Part shown: one piece after another, positions 22,765 to 35,500 of the stretch
Numbering within the stretch: the stretch's first letter is position 1
Layout of the letters: each line of letters starts with the position of its first letter
Assembly: GCA_021234155.1 (NCBI GenBank)
Contig: JAJEKV010000500.1
Location: forward strand, 1 to 64,000
DNA: 64,000 bases
Direction of reading: 5' to 3'
DNA from: Isoetes taiwanensis
Lineage: Eukaryota; Streptophyta; Lycopodiopsida; Isoetales; Isoetaceae
The notes under the pieces: generated by a model
What the model was told of the DNA's origin: nothing
Databases searched by the model: none
What the model saw: only the letters and a program-made list of their open reading frames with translations
Position numbers and translations under genes: made by a program

Positions 22765-25700
22765 ATAATGTTGTCCTCAACATTAGAGAGTATAAGGTGA
22801 CGAACCTACATCAACCTTACAGATACAATAACAAGGGAATATGCTTAATAAGACTTTATTGAAATGATCAACTTCCAACACTTCTACTTATAACATACAA
22901 AATTACAGCCTTAATGTCAAACCATATATAAAGCATGTTCCCCGCCTATCTTTGTTTGATGCAAAAACTGGGAGACACGTCCTTTGAAAAAAATTAAAAG
23001 AAAATCGACAGGATTCTTGCTTTGGAAGCAATCGAATCCCCGCTTCTATGAGTCGGATTTGGGTATGTCGGATCTCGAAGCCCCAAATATTTTGGTACCC
23101 TCGGCTATGGCATTGAAGCTCCATAACCCTACCGGAATATGACCCGCTAAATGCTACCAAACGCTCCCTGTCAGCTGCAAGATTATCCGGAAGATTTAGT
23201 CCGCTTCCCACCGCTTCTCTATAGCGATCCAAAACAAAGGGCTCCCAGCCTGTAAAACTGGGCCAGAGCCATGCTTCTTTCTGTGGCCATATGTTTAAAG
23301 CCCCATCGACCTAAGAGAGCAAGAAAACAAGAATCATTTCCTATTGAGCTGCTACAGTTTATCGCTGCGACAGCTTCGCCAACCTAATCACAAATCCATT
23401 GATCTTGGTGCTTAGCCATTCTTGCAAATTGACAAATACGTTAACTGGTGTGTCTTGGTCGGTTTAGATTATGGATAAATGACATTATTCCTGCAAAATA
23501 ACTTAGAAAGGGTAATTGGTCCATTCTGAAACTCTCAGAATTCAGAGCTCGCTCTTTTCAAGCAGTATTATTATAATTTGGGCTGTATAAGGCAAATTTT
23601 GCCTAGTTGCAGCATAAACTCGCGAATAGAGTAGTTTACAATTAGTCCTTCAAGGTGCCCTTACATGGGAGCGGTGGATGGCATTGGTATTATAAAGATC
23701 TAAATTTGTGCCCGCACCACAAATGTGGAAACTCAGATTTGACCGGGTTCGCTAGGCTCGATTGCGAGAGAGTCCGAGTCGGGAAAGGTGCTGGTTCCTC
23801 GCGACCGAGCTGGCCTCTAATTTCTCCGCTACATGGAATGAAATGGTGTGGTTTTGTTGTCGCGATTGCTTGTTGGCTGAGCAAACATTCAAGTGAAGAT
23901 CATTATCTTGGTGAAGGCAATTGTAAGGAGCTCTTCTCGCTTCATAGCCGTAAGCCTTAAACGAATATGCCACTTTATCATTTTGGACATTTTATTGGGG
24001 TTGGCGTAATCTAAAGCAGTTACCGCAGCTACAAGCTCGGCTCTTCCTATGATTGCAGCTTGCCGTCCGAAGCGATTCTACATTGAAAAGCAAAAGTGAT
24101 TCTTCTATAAACATGTGGGTTCGGGGCCAGGTTCGCTTTGTGCTTTGGTGGACTTAAGCTCTGACGACCTCCTAGGAACAGGTTCAAGCTTTCTTCAAGT
24201 ATTCTTCTCATAAGTGTTGCTAGCTTTAATGGATCCGGGAGCAGGTTTCACTTCTACAAAAGTTTCCCGGTTTGGCCTCGTCGTGGTTATGTCCACTTTG
24301 AACACCGCTAAGCCCGGCTAATAATTTGTGCAAAAGTCTCATAAGGGGATTAACTATGTTTTGATTCTAAGCCACATGGGGACCTTGCAAATGCCAAGGA
24401 AGAGGAGTTACGTCTGGTGCACCTTTGGGCTTAAGCTATTTCGCATATCCTACTCAATGCTTGAATTCTATTCGTGATTCGTGAGGGAGATTGGAAGTTG
24501 TGAACTCGGATAAAGACACACATGCTTCTGGTTTTACATAGATCGTAAACACCTGCAATTGTTTTCTTTAAAAATCGATTTATCATGTGTGGTTTACATG
24601 TATCTAACCTTGTTCTTAAAGTCTTTACTCAACTGTGATCACAAATCCACCATTTTGGTAACATTTTCTTTAGTTGGTCGAATCCATACAATTGAGCTTT
24701 GATTAAGACTGGATAAAACGCAGTTGTTTGATATATAGCATATTCTCAGATATTAGTTTGATGATTTCTCTATGGTCATTATGATCAAGACGTTATTTAA
24801 GAAAATGCGTGTTCAAACTCGATGTTCTAGCTTAAAAGGATTAAGATCTGGAATAGAATGTTTCACAAGGCCTTGGCCGGGGCCAAGGACAAGTTTCTTC
24901 TATCATTAAAGGTTTAACACCCAATATCATAACAACTAGTTTAGGAGTTTATACTCAAGTACAAAAACTTATAACTTCTATTTTTCTCATAATGTAAGCC
25001 CCACCCGATGTCTCTTTAGTGGCCTCTAATGAGCAGCACATTACATTAGTTTTGTTAATAAGTTGTGGCTTCAAGGAGATCACCCCACTCACACGCCTTT
25101 GAGCCTAACTACTAGCCTCGCTACATAAGTTACATTTTTTGAAGTGGTGGTTTTCATTAATATAGAAGTCAAGTATATTGATCTCTCGAAATCAGATAGG
25201 AAGAATACGACAATGAAGCCCTGCCACTCTGATATATACGGTGCTCAAGAAGCTTTATCAGCATCCGATGAGGAAAGTACACTAATGTGATAACAAATAC
25301 TTTTCAAAACTTTCGGTAAACCAATTTTAGACCCTGTAAGCAAAGTTGATTACATAATGCAGTTTAACTATATCGGGCCCCCGCCTGCCCCTCGCTTTCA
25401 TTAGTACTCTTGAGATTGACACAGATATATCGTGAACCTAGTCTTAGTGCTGCAAGCATATCAAGACTTTGAGCATATGATTGATATCGCTTGTCTATAT
25501 AAATAAAATGTTCAAGCATAGCATTTGAAACATTTTAAACTCGAAGCATGCACAAATTAGAAACTGATATACCAAAGAGTTCCATACCTCCTAGTGTATC
25601 ATGCGCCTAATCAATGCAGATTGTTTCATAGATTATTTGTTTGGTTTCAATGTACCTTTTCTTTTATTATACAATCGTAATGACCTCGCACCTTTAAATA

Positions 25701-26440
25701 AAGTTACATTCATTAAGATTATATCACGCTAACGCCGTTTCATGGAGCGGCCGATTACTGGGCTGCCCCACCTGGAATCTCCGCTATGATCCGCGACCAA
25801 ACTCATGCTATCTCATGACTGCGGCTCCGGCCAAATTAGCTATGGTAAAACTAATTTTAACTTCATCAATTCTCGCGTAAAAGGCATAAGGATGCTGTAA
25901 AATGGGTAATTGTGATGTGCATGCTTTGTATCTCCTGGGCCAAGTAAACACCTTTTGCTTAAACTTTATAATTTGCTTTTCCTAGCACGCTCCAATGTGG
26001 AGCTTTTAAACACTCATGTTCCTATATACCAAAGCCATTTTTGGACGATTTCTACCGTTTCATGGTTTGTAGCCCATTTTCAAAGCCAAACCATTTCTAA
26101 AAGACTATTGAAAGCCCTATCCACTATTCGTAAGTAGGTCAGCTCTTCAAATCAAAGCCCCATCCCATTCATCGTGATCCGATTCATCCGGTCAGCATAA
26201 ACCAACCTTTTTTGAGGTGATTTCAAAGAAATTTAATCTGCGTGCATCTAAACCTAATTAAACCTAAAGAACCCCTGGCCCCTCAAGCTTCGATCCTGCC
26301 TGAATGAAAGCAAGTTGGAAATTTGTGCTGTGTCATTACGCTTTGTATTTCAGCTGTGGGCTTTTATGTCTCTTAAAGAATTTTTAAGGGCATAAGCCCA
26401 CCAATCTAAGGACACTTAATACCTAAAAGTTCCTCCTCTC
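22765..26440. other. No gene recognised; coding-like minus-strand frame
   Basis: A minus-strand open frame at 22903-23232 (109 codons, with NLAADRERLVAF and EAGIRLLPKQE) looks peptide-like but matches no family I know; it could be part of the minus-strand gypsy polyprotein upstream of the LTR, or chance. A 101-codon plus-strand frame at 23655-23960 is likewise unassigned. The remainder up to 26440 is AT-rich with no motif. Confidence 0.3.
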
Positions 26441-27481
26441 ATGGATATTTTCTATCGCCAACCTTAACTCCCCCTAGCTTTGGAGTCTTTCTCTCTCAGT
26501 CTCTAAATTATACCGATAATCTCCCACCCCAAATCTGAGCATTGTATCTCCAGCACAAGCAGCCTCTATATCTCTCCAGCACAAGCTGAGCCTGTTGTAG
26601 AAGGATCACCTTGAGCTATAGCTATGGAGTTGCTAACCCAAATTTTACTATCTTTACTGGCCAGCTGTTCCTTGCCCAATGCCATTTCTGCCTCCTGCTG
26701 AATATTTGTCTAAGGCATGTTTGAAACACAACTCAAAGTGCTATTTACAGCCATTGTAGATCTGAGCAATTTTCATAGACCTTGGTCCATATCTGAAAAG
26801 AAATTATGTTCAACTGCCTTTAGTCAAATCTGGACCTATACGAACCTTTACTGAGGTTGTTATGCATAACAACAATGAAGCAATAGAGCTGTTTGTTACC
26901 AACACACTTGAGGCCATATGCAAGAGAAATGACACGGTCTCATGTAAGATAATTCCTGCTTGAAAAAACTTTTTAAACTGTTTAGCACAGGGTACCCAGC
27001 AAGTGCTTGTTCTTTGTCATTTTTTCCTCCGTTGCAGCATCCTAAATAGTCTTAAAACATTAGATGTTTGACATTATGAAATTCTGCCTTTAAGGCATTG
27101 CTGGGAGCCAAAGAGTGAGACTGACATAACAAATTCTTCTCTGAGCCACGTGAAGTGAATTTAGCATCTCATCTATACCATCAAAAATACTACTTTAAAC
27201 CCATTCAGCTTTAAAGACGTCTTGTCCTGTAATCATATAATAATTGAGCATGCATGATACTGGCATATGCAGGTAAACAAGAAAACCAACTGATAACATT
27301 CTACATGTACTTGCACCTCTTTGAAGCCCTGAATTAAGAACCTGATAGAAATTAGAAAAATTTGGGCAAAATTGGCTAGGTACATGTCTGCCTAGAAGGC
27401 AGAGATCACCAGAATAACAATTTTAGGCTGACTAAAAGAATAGCAAGGGCAAAACTATAGTATCTGTTAGATGCCACATCT
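26441..27481 (-). other. 3' flank of the UGDH gene
   Basis: Downstream side of the dehydrogenase gene. The stretch 26440-26780 is C/T-rich with a repeated 'tctccagcacaagc' (about 26549 and 26575). It is expected to contain the 3' UTR, but no poly(A) signal can be singled out among the many A-rich words. No other gene is seen. Confidence 0.4.
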
Positions 27482-28891
27482 TCAGTAGGATGCTGTTGGT
27501 AGATCCTTAATCCATGAATCAAGAGGCTTGCCAATGGAGTAGACAATGAAACCAATATCCCCGGGTTTCCGGACATTGAGCATTACTTCTGCCATCAAAA
27601 GATACAAATGCCATGATTTTCTGTAGTCCAGGAGTCTTAAACTCATCCCATCTAGTGGCATAATAAATAATTACACTCTGTAGCATCATAAGCATCTCAC
27701 AAATACCAACGCTTTATAAGCAGAGTCTGTGATGCATGGATCCTAATCAAACTTTGTCACGATCCCTCTGATCTGCTCTTCATACCTGTGGACTGGCATG
27801 TGCTAAGCTGAATTTTATCACCAAATGACCATTGCAAACATCTATGGTAGGTGTCTCTCTAGTATCACCAGTGTCTTTCTTAAATGCAAAACCTAGAATG
27901 GCAATTTTCTTCCCAGACACGGTGTTGAACATTGAGGACACAACCTGCTTCACTTAAAATCTGCTCTTGATAACCTGCCATTACACAACTTTGCTTCCCA
28001 ATTAGGCGCTGTCACTCTGTTGTCCCATTTCAAAACTGGCTACACCAGATTCAGAAGGATCCTGGAAGCAGGAGCCCCTAAACCCAACACTTTGGCATCT
28101 CAAGAAGGGAGGCCCTAATTCTTGAGTCTCCCTGGGCTTTACAAAGTAAATGCAACTCTTTGGGGATAATGTTTCTGTAATCTTGTGGATCTAACACACA
28201 GAGCAGACATGGCATTAATTGAAGATATACGCTGCTGTGCCAGAAATGCATTAGCTGCAAGCTGAAAGCTCCCTGGCACTGCTAGATTTGTGGTTATAAT
28301 ACGATCCTCAGGAACCCAATGTGGCAAGACACTCTTGAGAGCCTGAATGGCTTTTGGCCACCTGGGGTCTCCCTCTCCCACCGATCAACAATCTGATCTT
28401 GTTTTAAGAAACGGTCTATTGCAGTACTCCTCGGCCAGAAACTCTGTAGGGATTTACTTGCAAGAAATGCCCTACTATTGTGGGTAAGAATTCTTTCTAA
28501 TAGCCTCTGCGGTTTCTACAGGAACGGTGGACTTCTCAACTACGATCTTGTCAGATTTGGAGACATCGGCTATCATTCTAGCAGCACTCTCCCAGTAGGT
28601 CAGATCTGCAGTTTTTCCGGCACCAAGACCTCGAGTCTTGGTGGGTGTATTAACAGAAGTCAAACATTAAATGCCCTGCTTCGGCAACATGCTTCAACAT
28701 CAGTGCTGAAGAAAAGATTTCCTTCCCCTGCAAGCTTTCACTACATCATCAAGACCTGGCTCAAAATGGGCAGACAACGCCATTCCAAGCTGCACCGAGC
28801 CAGAAAACACCACCGACCTCAGGGCATTTCTAATGCAATCATCGCCATAACCCTCCACACAGCCAGCCCCAATGCAACAGATCTTCACCAT
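27482..28891 (-). pseudogene. UGDH: UDP-glucose 6-dehydrogenase, frame-disrupted
   Basis: Cytosolic NAD-dependent enzyme that oxidises UDP-glucose to UDP-glucuronate, the precursor of pectin and hemicellulose sugars. The start at 28891 gives MVKICCIGAG, the Rossmann dinucleotide-binding motif. In order follow [24 protein letters not shown] (about 28660-28615), [24 protein letters not shown] (about 28310-28270), AANAFLAQ, RISSINAMSALC, KDSRI, the active-site GSCFQ with its Cys codon at 28068-28070, [17 protein letters not shown] (about 27890-27840), and the C-terminus GFIVYSIGKPLDSW, stopping at 27484-27482. The span of 1410 bases is close to the family's 480 codons, and no internal intron is needed, as in other plants. 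At least ten small indels break the frame; they may be assembly errors in a working gene or true decay. Confidence 0.9.
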
Positions 28892-29095
28892 GGTTGCACT
28901 AAAACCAAATAGATCTGGGTACCTGCTAGACGGAGATAGAACAAGCCGAAAGATGAAACTGAACAAGAAAAACTAGGAGAAGATACTATGGATCTAGAGA
29001 TCTGAAGAAAGAAAATGAAGTGTACTGCACGCAGGAGGAGAAAAAAACGGGTATGTAAAAAGGATATGGGAAGAAGAATTGTATGGAGGGAGGGA
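28892..29095 (-). promoter_or_regulatory. UGDH 5' leader, possible leader intron end
   Basis: On the minus strand a pyrimidine-rich tract ending TCTAGCAG lies about 40 bases before the ATG. This would suit the acceptor of the leader intron known in other plant UGDH genes. A GA-rich stretch typical of plant leaders lies further upstream. Confidence 0.4.
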
Positions 29096-29110
29096 GGCCA
29101 AGGAAGTGGA

Positions 29111-29119
29111 CTATATAGG
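29111..29119 (-). promoter_or_regulatory. TATA-like box upstream of UGDH
   Basis: Minus-strand CCTATATAG lies about 220 bases upstream of the UGDH start codon, a fitting distance for a short leader. The surrounding DNA is notably GC-richer than the window average. Confidence 0.5.
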
Positions 29120-32010
29120 CGCTAAGTGATGCGAGGGCAGAGCCGGTGCCGGTGGAAAGGGTCGTGCGGACGGACTCCCTTGCCGTGCCAATTGCGTTAC
29201 AGGCGCCGGGGCTGCCCCTACTACCATTAACTCCCAATCGTATTTTGCCACGTGGGCTCTTCTTACTTTTTCCAATCCCTGCTCTTGTCGGTGTGTCTAC
29301 ACCACCCATGTGACAATTTTACGACTTTCCTTTAACTATTCATTCCCTTCACTATGAGCTTATGCACGTCTCTCCACCCCTGTAATTCAACTAGCAGACG
29401 TGTGCCCCCATTTCCACATATACGGGCATACTAAGTAGGGATTGTAACCACTGGTACCCTTTGGCGGTTCATGCCAATGGTTACGCTCAAATGTAATGTT
29501 CTAAATACGAAAGATGATTTTTATTTTAATATTATTTGTTGTTCAATGGAGAGGTTGTTGGTTACCACTCACGTGTCTAACAATATCGATTGTAAATGTC
29601 TTGTGCATAGTTAAATGCTTTACATGTCGTCTCCTTGGTAATATACAATTCCAACGATAAAGATGCCCACGACGAAATATTGGTTTTGAAGCAAATACAC
29701 CAACCATTTGCATTGTTCAGTCTTGAGGACTTGTTCAATGTTATGTTATTTATACCAGCTCGGGAGTGGCTCAAAAATCAACAAGGAACTACAAGTACTA
29801 AATAAACCAACTATATGTCTTGAATATTTTAATAACTCGGATTTAACAATGGAGATTGCAACCACACATCCAAGACAATTTCATTAGAAATGTGAAATTC
29901 TCAAAGTGATCCCAATTGTAGATCTAAATTATTTTTAAATTCCTTTTACTAATTCAATTTTTAGCAATTACGGGCCATTAAGTTGAAATAATGTATCTAA
30001 AGTGCCATCAAGCCAAGGTAACATTGGATAAAGGTGATAATGGAACTAAAGAAACAATAGATTACAAAATTAACAAAATTTGTATATTCATAGACTAAAC
30101 TTCGAAGAGAGAGTCTATAAATAAAAGCATTATTGTACAATTTACATTTCCATTGAGAGAATTCAGCTTACTCAACAGGATCGTGTTCCCCAACAAGGAT
30201 ATGTATCGGATCGCAACGCCATAGGATCTCCTTTGAAATGCCTCAAACCCCGTGGGTAAATTGAACCTTGATCGTTGAGGAATGTCGACTGAATCCCGCG
30301 ATTCGATCACATCATAGTCAACACCTGAACATCTTCCTGTGATCACATGACTTAATTGGATCTACAGCCTTCAACAACAAGATTTTGCTTCTACCAATGT
30401 GGACTGAGCTACGATAGGATTCAAGAGGCTGGGCCGTTTACCAAGAATGCCTCGTGATCGCCACCGGGCGCTTTAGCCAGTCACTTTCGAACACACAGAA
30501 AATCTCTTATGGATTCTACTGCAGCCACGAACAACTGCCAGTGAGAAGTAATCAAACACTCCCTGCTCCTACGGGTACCACTTTGCACGAGATAAGCAAC
30601 ATGTGGCAGCCTAGCCTACTTCTCATGATTACATCCCCTCGGCAAGCCTGCCAAATTTTATGTGGAATCTCATTGCTGAAGAGTTTGACAAATGGCGGCT
30701 CCCGCCTCTCCTGTATCTCTCCCCTCTTTTCTATTATGTGGCCTGGAACCGTGGCGCTTCTTTAGGATGACTGGAAATGGGAGAACCAGTCAATCTCATC
30801 GAATGAGCTAGTGGGTTGAATTTTTGTGACATATACAAGTGATGTGGCTCCCAACTCTATGGCGTGCTGATTCTTGTGAATTGGCCCCTCAGATATGCCA
30901 ATATAGACTCGGACTGAGTCCAGCTATCCAACACGTAAGGGGCAAGAAATTATGTTCAAGTCTTGCAAAGCATTAATTATCCAAAAAAGATTCAACAGGT
31001 GTTCTTTATACCAGATTAGTAATTAGATAGTGTGGTTTGTCCTAGCCATTGACTTATGCCTCTAGTGTCCAAAATAAATCAGATATCGGTACAGGAGTGC
31101 AAAAATTTGCTCCTCTCACATTCAATAATTCAACTTCGCGAACTAAGTCTTCGATCCTCTCTCCTCGCAAGACAAAGATATATAAATCTCGCTTACAAGG
31201 GCACGCTACCGTGAAACTCCCTTCCTTTGGTCAATCCTTCAGAACTCCACTCTATTATGCAAAGTGCCATTGGAAATCAAGCTTGTGACTGCTGGGGCCC
31301 CAGCGACTCTGAAATTCCTAAAATATGTGGAAGGGATACACTTGTTCGGAAATGAGTCCCTTCACATATTCCCAAATCTTTTCTCAAGAACTTATAGATC
31401 TTAGTGTCTTTCACCTTGTCTTGAAGCTATGCCTGCTATAATGTATAACCATCTAACCTTGACGCTAGGCTCCTCTCATCCGTGACTTCGGAACAAACCC
31501 TAGCCTTTATAGTCGAGACCCCCGATGCACCCTGTAGGTCTCACTGATCAAGTAGTCATTGTCTTCTTTGCCTGTGTGCAAATGATAATTTGTTCCTTGT
31601 TATCTTTTAGTTTTGCTAGTCTTCCATAAGTTCCAGAGATTGTGAATGAATGAAAATACTAATGCATAAAGACCCATTGGTTAAAATCTTTGGCTGCTTA
31701 ACACGCATTTATTAACTCTTACCAAAGCCGATAACTTGGAAACAAGAAGAATTTAGTAAGCAATGGAAATAGATGAAATGGCGTCATGGATTATATGATG
31801 AGGAAATGGTGCCAAGGCTTCATTTCCTACACATAAAAAAGCCAAACTAAGTAATCTTATAGGGTTCTGGACTGTGGCTTTTCCGTGGTTTTATTCCCTA
31901 CTATACCATGATCTAATGCTTGTTTTTCTTGATTTTCATACTACACCTCTTAATAAAACATAAGCATGTCTATGCAAACTCGTGAAGGTTGTAGGTTTTT
32001 CTTATCCAAA
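29120..32010. other. UGDH upstream region, then no recognisable gene
   Basis: GC-rich to about 29330 (promoter side of UGDH), then AT-rich. A 103-codon plus-strand open frame at 30454-30765 and others of 60-85 codons have no family features. Nothing else is recognised. Confidence 0.4.
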
Positions 32011-32011
32011 C

Positions 32012-32548
32012 TCAAGCTTTACTCATCGAATTTACCTCATTTTTTATTCTTAAGGCTGAATTGAATGTATCTTTTTCCTTTTCATTGAAAGGAATACCAT
32101 ATTGAAATTCCATCAATCCCAAGCTCAAGTCTTGGGCAAAGGGTCTAAAGTTAAAAAAGTGAAGATATTTTAGCACCTTTAGTCTCCAAAAAATCCATGA
32201 AGTAGCATGACTCAAGCAACAAGAGATCAATTCATGTACTCCCACAAGTATCCAACCTAACTGGATCGCCAAAGCCCTCGGAAAACCTCTCAGCATAAAA
32301 GCCCCTTCTAGTAAAACTCTATTTCTGGTCTGGAAGGATGGCAAATCCAAATACCTTCTTCCGGGTCTCTTAACCTTCTTGGCTTCTGATCCAAACTTTA
32401 GGTTCTGAAAAACCTCGAAATATTCCACATTTAAATACTCTTTGAAGCCCGGGTACATAAGGAATAGGACTTCAAATTTATAATTTACGCATATTTCCAT
32501 CGGGTGCTTATCCCTTGCCCCCACATGCCCTGAGGTACCACTTGGCAA
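32012..32548 (-). CDS. Unrecognised 178-codon open frame
   Basis: The longest uninterrupted frame in the window. The predicted product is basic and hydrophobic, with a KKVKRPGRRY stretch in the first half and a C-terminal EFQYGIPFNEKEKD. It shows no signal peptide, repeat or catalytic motif I recognise. Frames of this length are rare in such broken DNA, so it may be part of a real or transposon-derived gene. There is no start-context or splice evidence, and it could also be chance. Confidence 0.25.
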   Translation of the reverse strand: MPSGTSGHVGARDKHPMEICVNYKFEVLFLMYPGFKEYLNVEYFEVFQNLKFGSEAKKVKRPGRRYLDLPSFQTRNRVLLEGAFMLRGFPRALAIQLGWILVGVHELISCCLSHATSWIFWRLKVLKYLHFFNFRPFAQDLSLGLMEFQYGIPFNEKEKDTFNSALRIKNEVNSMSKA

Positions 32549-35500
32549 GGGGTGATTGAGAAACCGTGACTCCGTTGGGGTATATTAAGGATTTTTCAAT
32601 ATGGCACGATTCCCAAGAAAGGAAATCAAAGGTCAACTAGGTCATTTTGAAACTACTCTTTTTCCAACAGCATATTTTTCATGCCTTACATAGAGATCTT
32701 TTGCAAAAAAGAGCATCTTGATTTTAGGCAAAACAAATCAATTTGGGAAATGTGCTTATGGATGTGGTGGCAAAACAAGGATGACATGGCACAATGAAAT
32801 ATGTGGCAAGCAAGGCAAACAATTTTTTAGTCAAACCCTATGATGTGGGTGGGATGAGGTGTGGGTATTAATGGTAATGATGAGGTGGATGTACTTGGTA
32901 ATGATGACACACTTGATGATGATGTGGATAATTGGCGGATTTAGCATTTGTGCACATAAATATTAGAATTTTGTATCACCCATAAATTCCTCTTGCCTTT
33001 CTTTCAAATGTATAACAAGACTTCCTCTCTAATTTTGTTTTTAGAGAGAGTAATGTGGACTTAGACCTTAGGAATGGCCAAATTTGATGGAATTCGCATT
33101 TTTCAAGAATGTGGAATGAATGATGGGTGTGTGTGAGTATTTTGGCTAGAAAAAACTTTGCCAACTTTTATTTTAGGGAAAATGTTAATGGTGCATGGAA
33201 AGAGAATGAGAATGATTTTTATCGGCCCACCCACTCGGCAATTCGCTAGTTATGTGAATCTTCCTTTCTCCGGCGTACTCGAAAGTGGGATCCACCTATT
33301 TCATCCAAATATACACCTTTTCCGAAGTAAACTAGTAGACCACCACTATACCTAAAGAGGGAAGCACAGATGAGGGGACATGAGTGGAACTAAGATGGTG
33401 GAACCCGTGGAATTGTGAAAGAAGCTGTTTTGAATTCATGCCAAATAACTTGGTTCTAGCCACATACTAATAAAACTTGAGGGTCTTCCAACATCGGGAT
33501 AAAGGGTCTCTGCTTAAACCTCAAATCCTTCCACAAATGCTCGCTTGGAATCTTAACCCTTCCAATGTCCCAGATGATGCCCAATCAATGTGTTCTCCCT
33601 TGGTTCTCCATCATAAAGATCTTCTATGAGTCTTCTTCAAAGATGAATGTCTTCAATGTTCATGCTTGATTAACTCGTATGCATATGTGTCAATCCAAAT
33701 GCTAGCTAAAGGTGTAATCTATGCACATGGCTCTTCCATAAAACTATAATCAAGCATATAAGCTTAAGGGGCCAAAGCCAACATGGTCTTATGGTAAAAG
33801 AATCGATAAACTGTGGTGTATGGGTAAAGTGGAAAATGGGGTATATCGGACGTACATAGTTAAAGAAACCAGAGAATCATATGAAAATAAGCAAACAAAA
33901 TAAATGTATATCCTGGAATGGGAATAATGCATATTAATCATCCTAGCACTTTCCAAACTCATATAGAACATCAAAACCAAATAGCCGTGATCATGCAAAA
34001 TCAAAAGATAAGTGGAGGAAGGAATAATTGGGATCAAGAAGAAAGTTATGCTCAACCAAAGTTCAATAACCGTGATCGGAAAAGGCTACCCCTTGGAAAT
34101 CCACAAGAAGGAAAAATGGTGAGCACCGCATCTAATACTATATAGTAACCCGCTAATCTACAAAACCATAGCAAAAAGCAAAACAATAAATGTTGAACCA
34201 AAGAAACAACTATCCATGCAACCACATCAACTAGCCAAGCATCTATGATCCAAGGGAATTTCTACCATTCCATGGAAAGTACCGGAGAAAAGCTTAAAAT
34301 TTGATGCTAGGTGTAACTAGGAAAACTAAGAAACTAAGGTAAGCAAGAAAGAAGTTTAACACCAAGAATCAAAGATCCCAGCTTCAGAGAAACGCATTTA
34401 TATAAGAACCGAGAGAGATAGATGGTAGAGAACATAATATATATAAGGGAGAAAGGGAGCCAAATGAGGCATGAGCCAAAGAAGGCGCCCTTTCAAGAAT
34501 GACGGTTCTATTCAGCATGAGAACCATTGCATTCTTTGCCCTTCAAACATGTACTGTTTGATTACAAAGGGATGCAGGGGTTCAGTACTCCTGTCAAAGC
34601 CAGCATTTGAGCTCCCTACATTCAGCATCAAACCACTGGTTATTGAGAGAGGCTTATAGTTCTGATGTCATTCTCGTAGTGGCTTCTGCCAAAGCATCTC
34701 TTGCCAGCATTCATAAGCACTTTGGACCAATCGGTCCGTCTATTGTTGTAGAGTGGAACCTGCATAATTCTCCAGGTTGGCTGGGTGACATCCAAGCACA
34801 AGTTTCTGCACTGTAACGCAGCGGAACAGGGTGAAAGGAGGTGGGGTTAACATATGGCCGAACAGGCTGGTAATCTACCCGAGGAAAAGCAGCTGACGAT
34901 CTCTTCATCTCTGCTGATGTTCAGCAACCTGAAGTTGGTGATCAGGTGCAGATCTCATTCAATCACCAACACATCCACGACGCTGAACTGCACAAACAAA
35001 ATGATAAATCTGTGGTATTCCACCTATAGCCATTCGCCCTTTCTTTATTTGATTCAGATTCTGTCATAGCCATCTCCTTTCGGTGAAAGCTTGCTATACC
35101 AAATGCCTGTGTAAAGATTCATTTTAACACTCGAAAAGGACTGTAGCCTTCACCTGCTGCAGCTCTGAAATGGGCGGCGGTGATAGACCTGAGGCCCGCA
35201 TGGTTGCTGGATCGTATCCACACCAGCTGTGGCTTTCTAAACTAGGGCAAAGCATATCTCCCTTCTTTCGGCCATTCACATAAAAAACCTCTGCAAACAA
35301 CTCTTGCTATTAAGCACCTCCTCAAAAACAGAAGCACTTCAACCTGAATATTTGTACGTTCCAAAATAATACTCCCAATAACGTATGCTCCAACCGATGC
35401 ATGAATACCCAGCAATACATAGGATGATTGTAGCAAACTTTATCGTTCATTCCTATCGTTCATTATGGACCATTGATCAACATTAACATTCTTGTGCATA

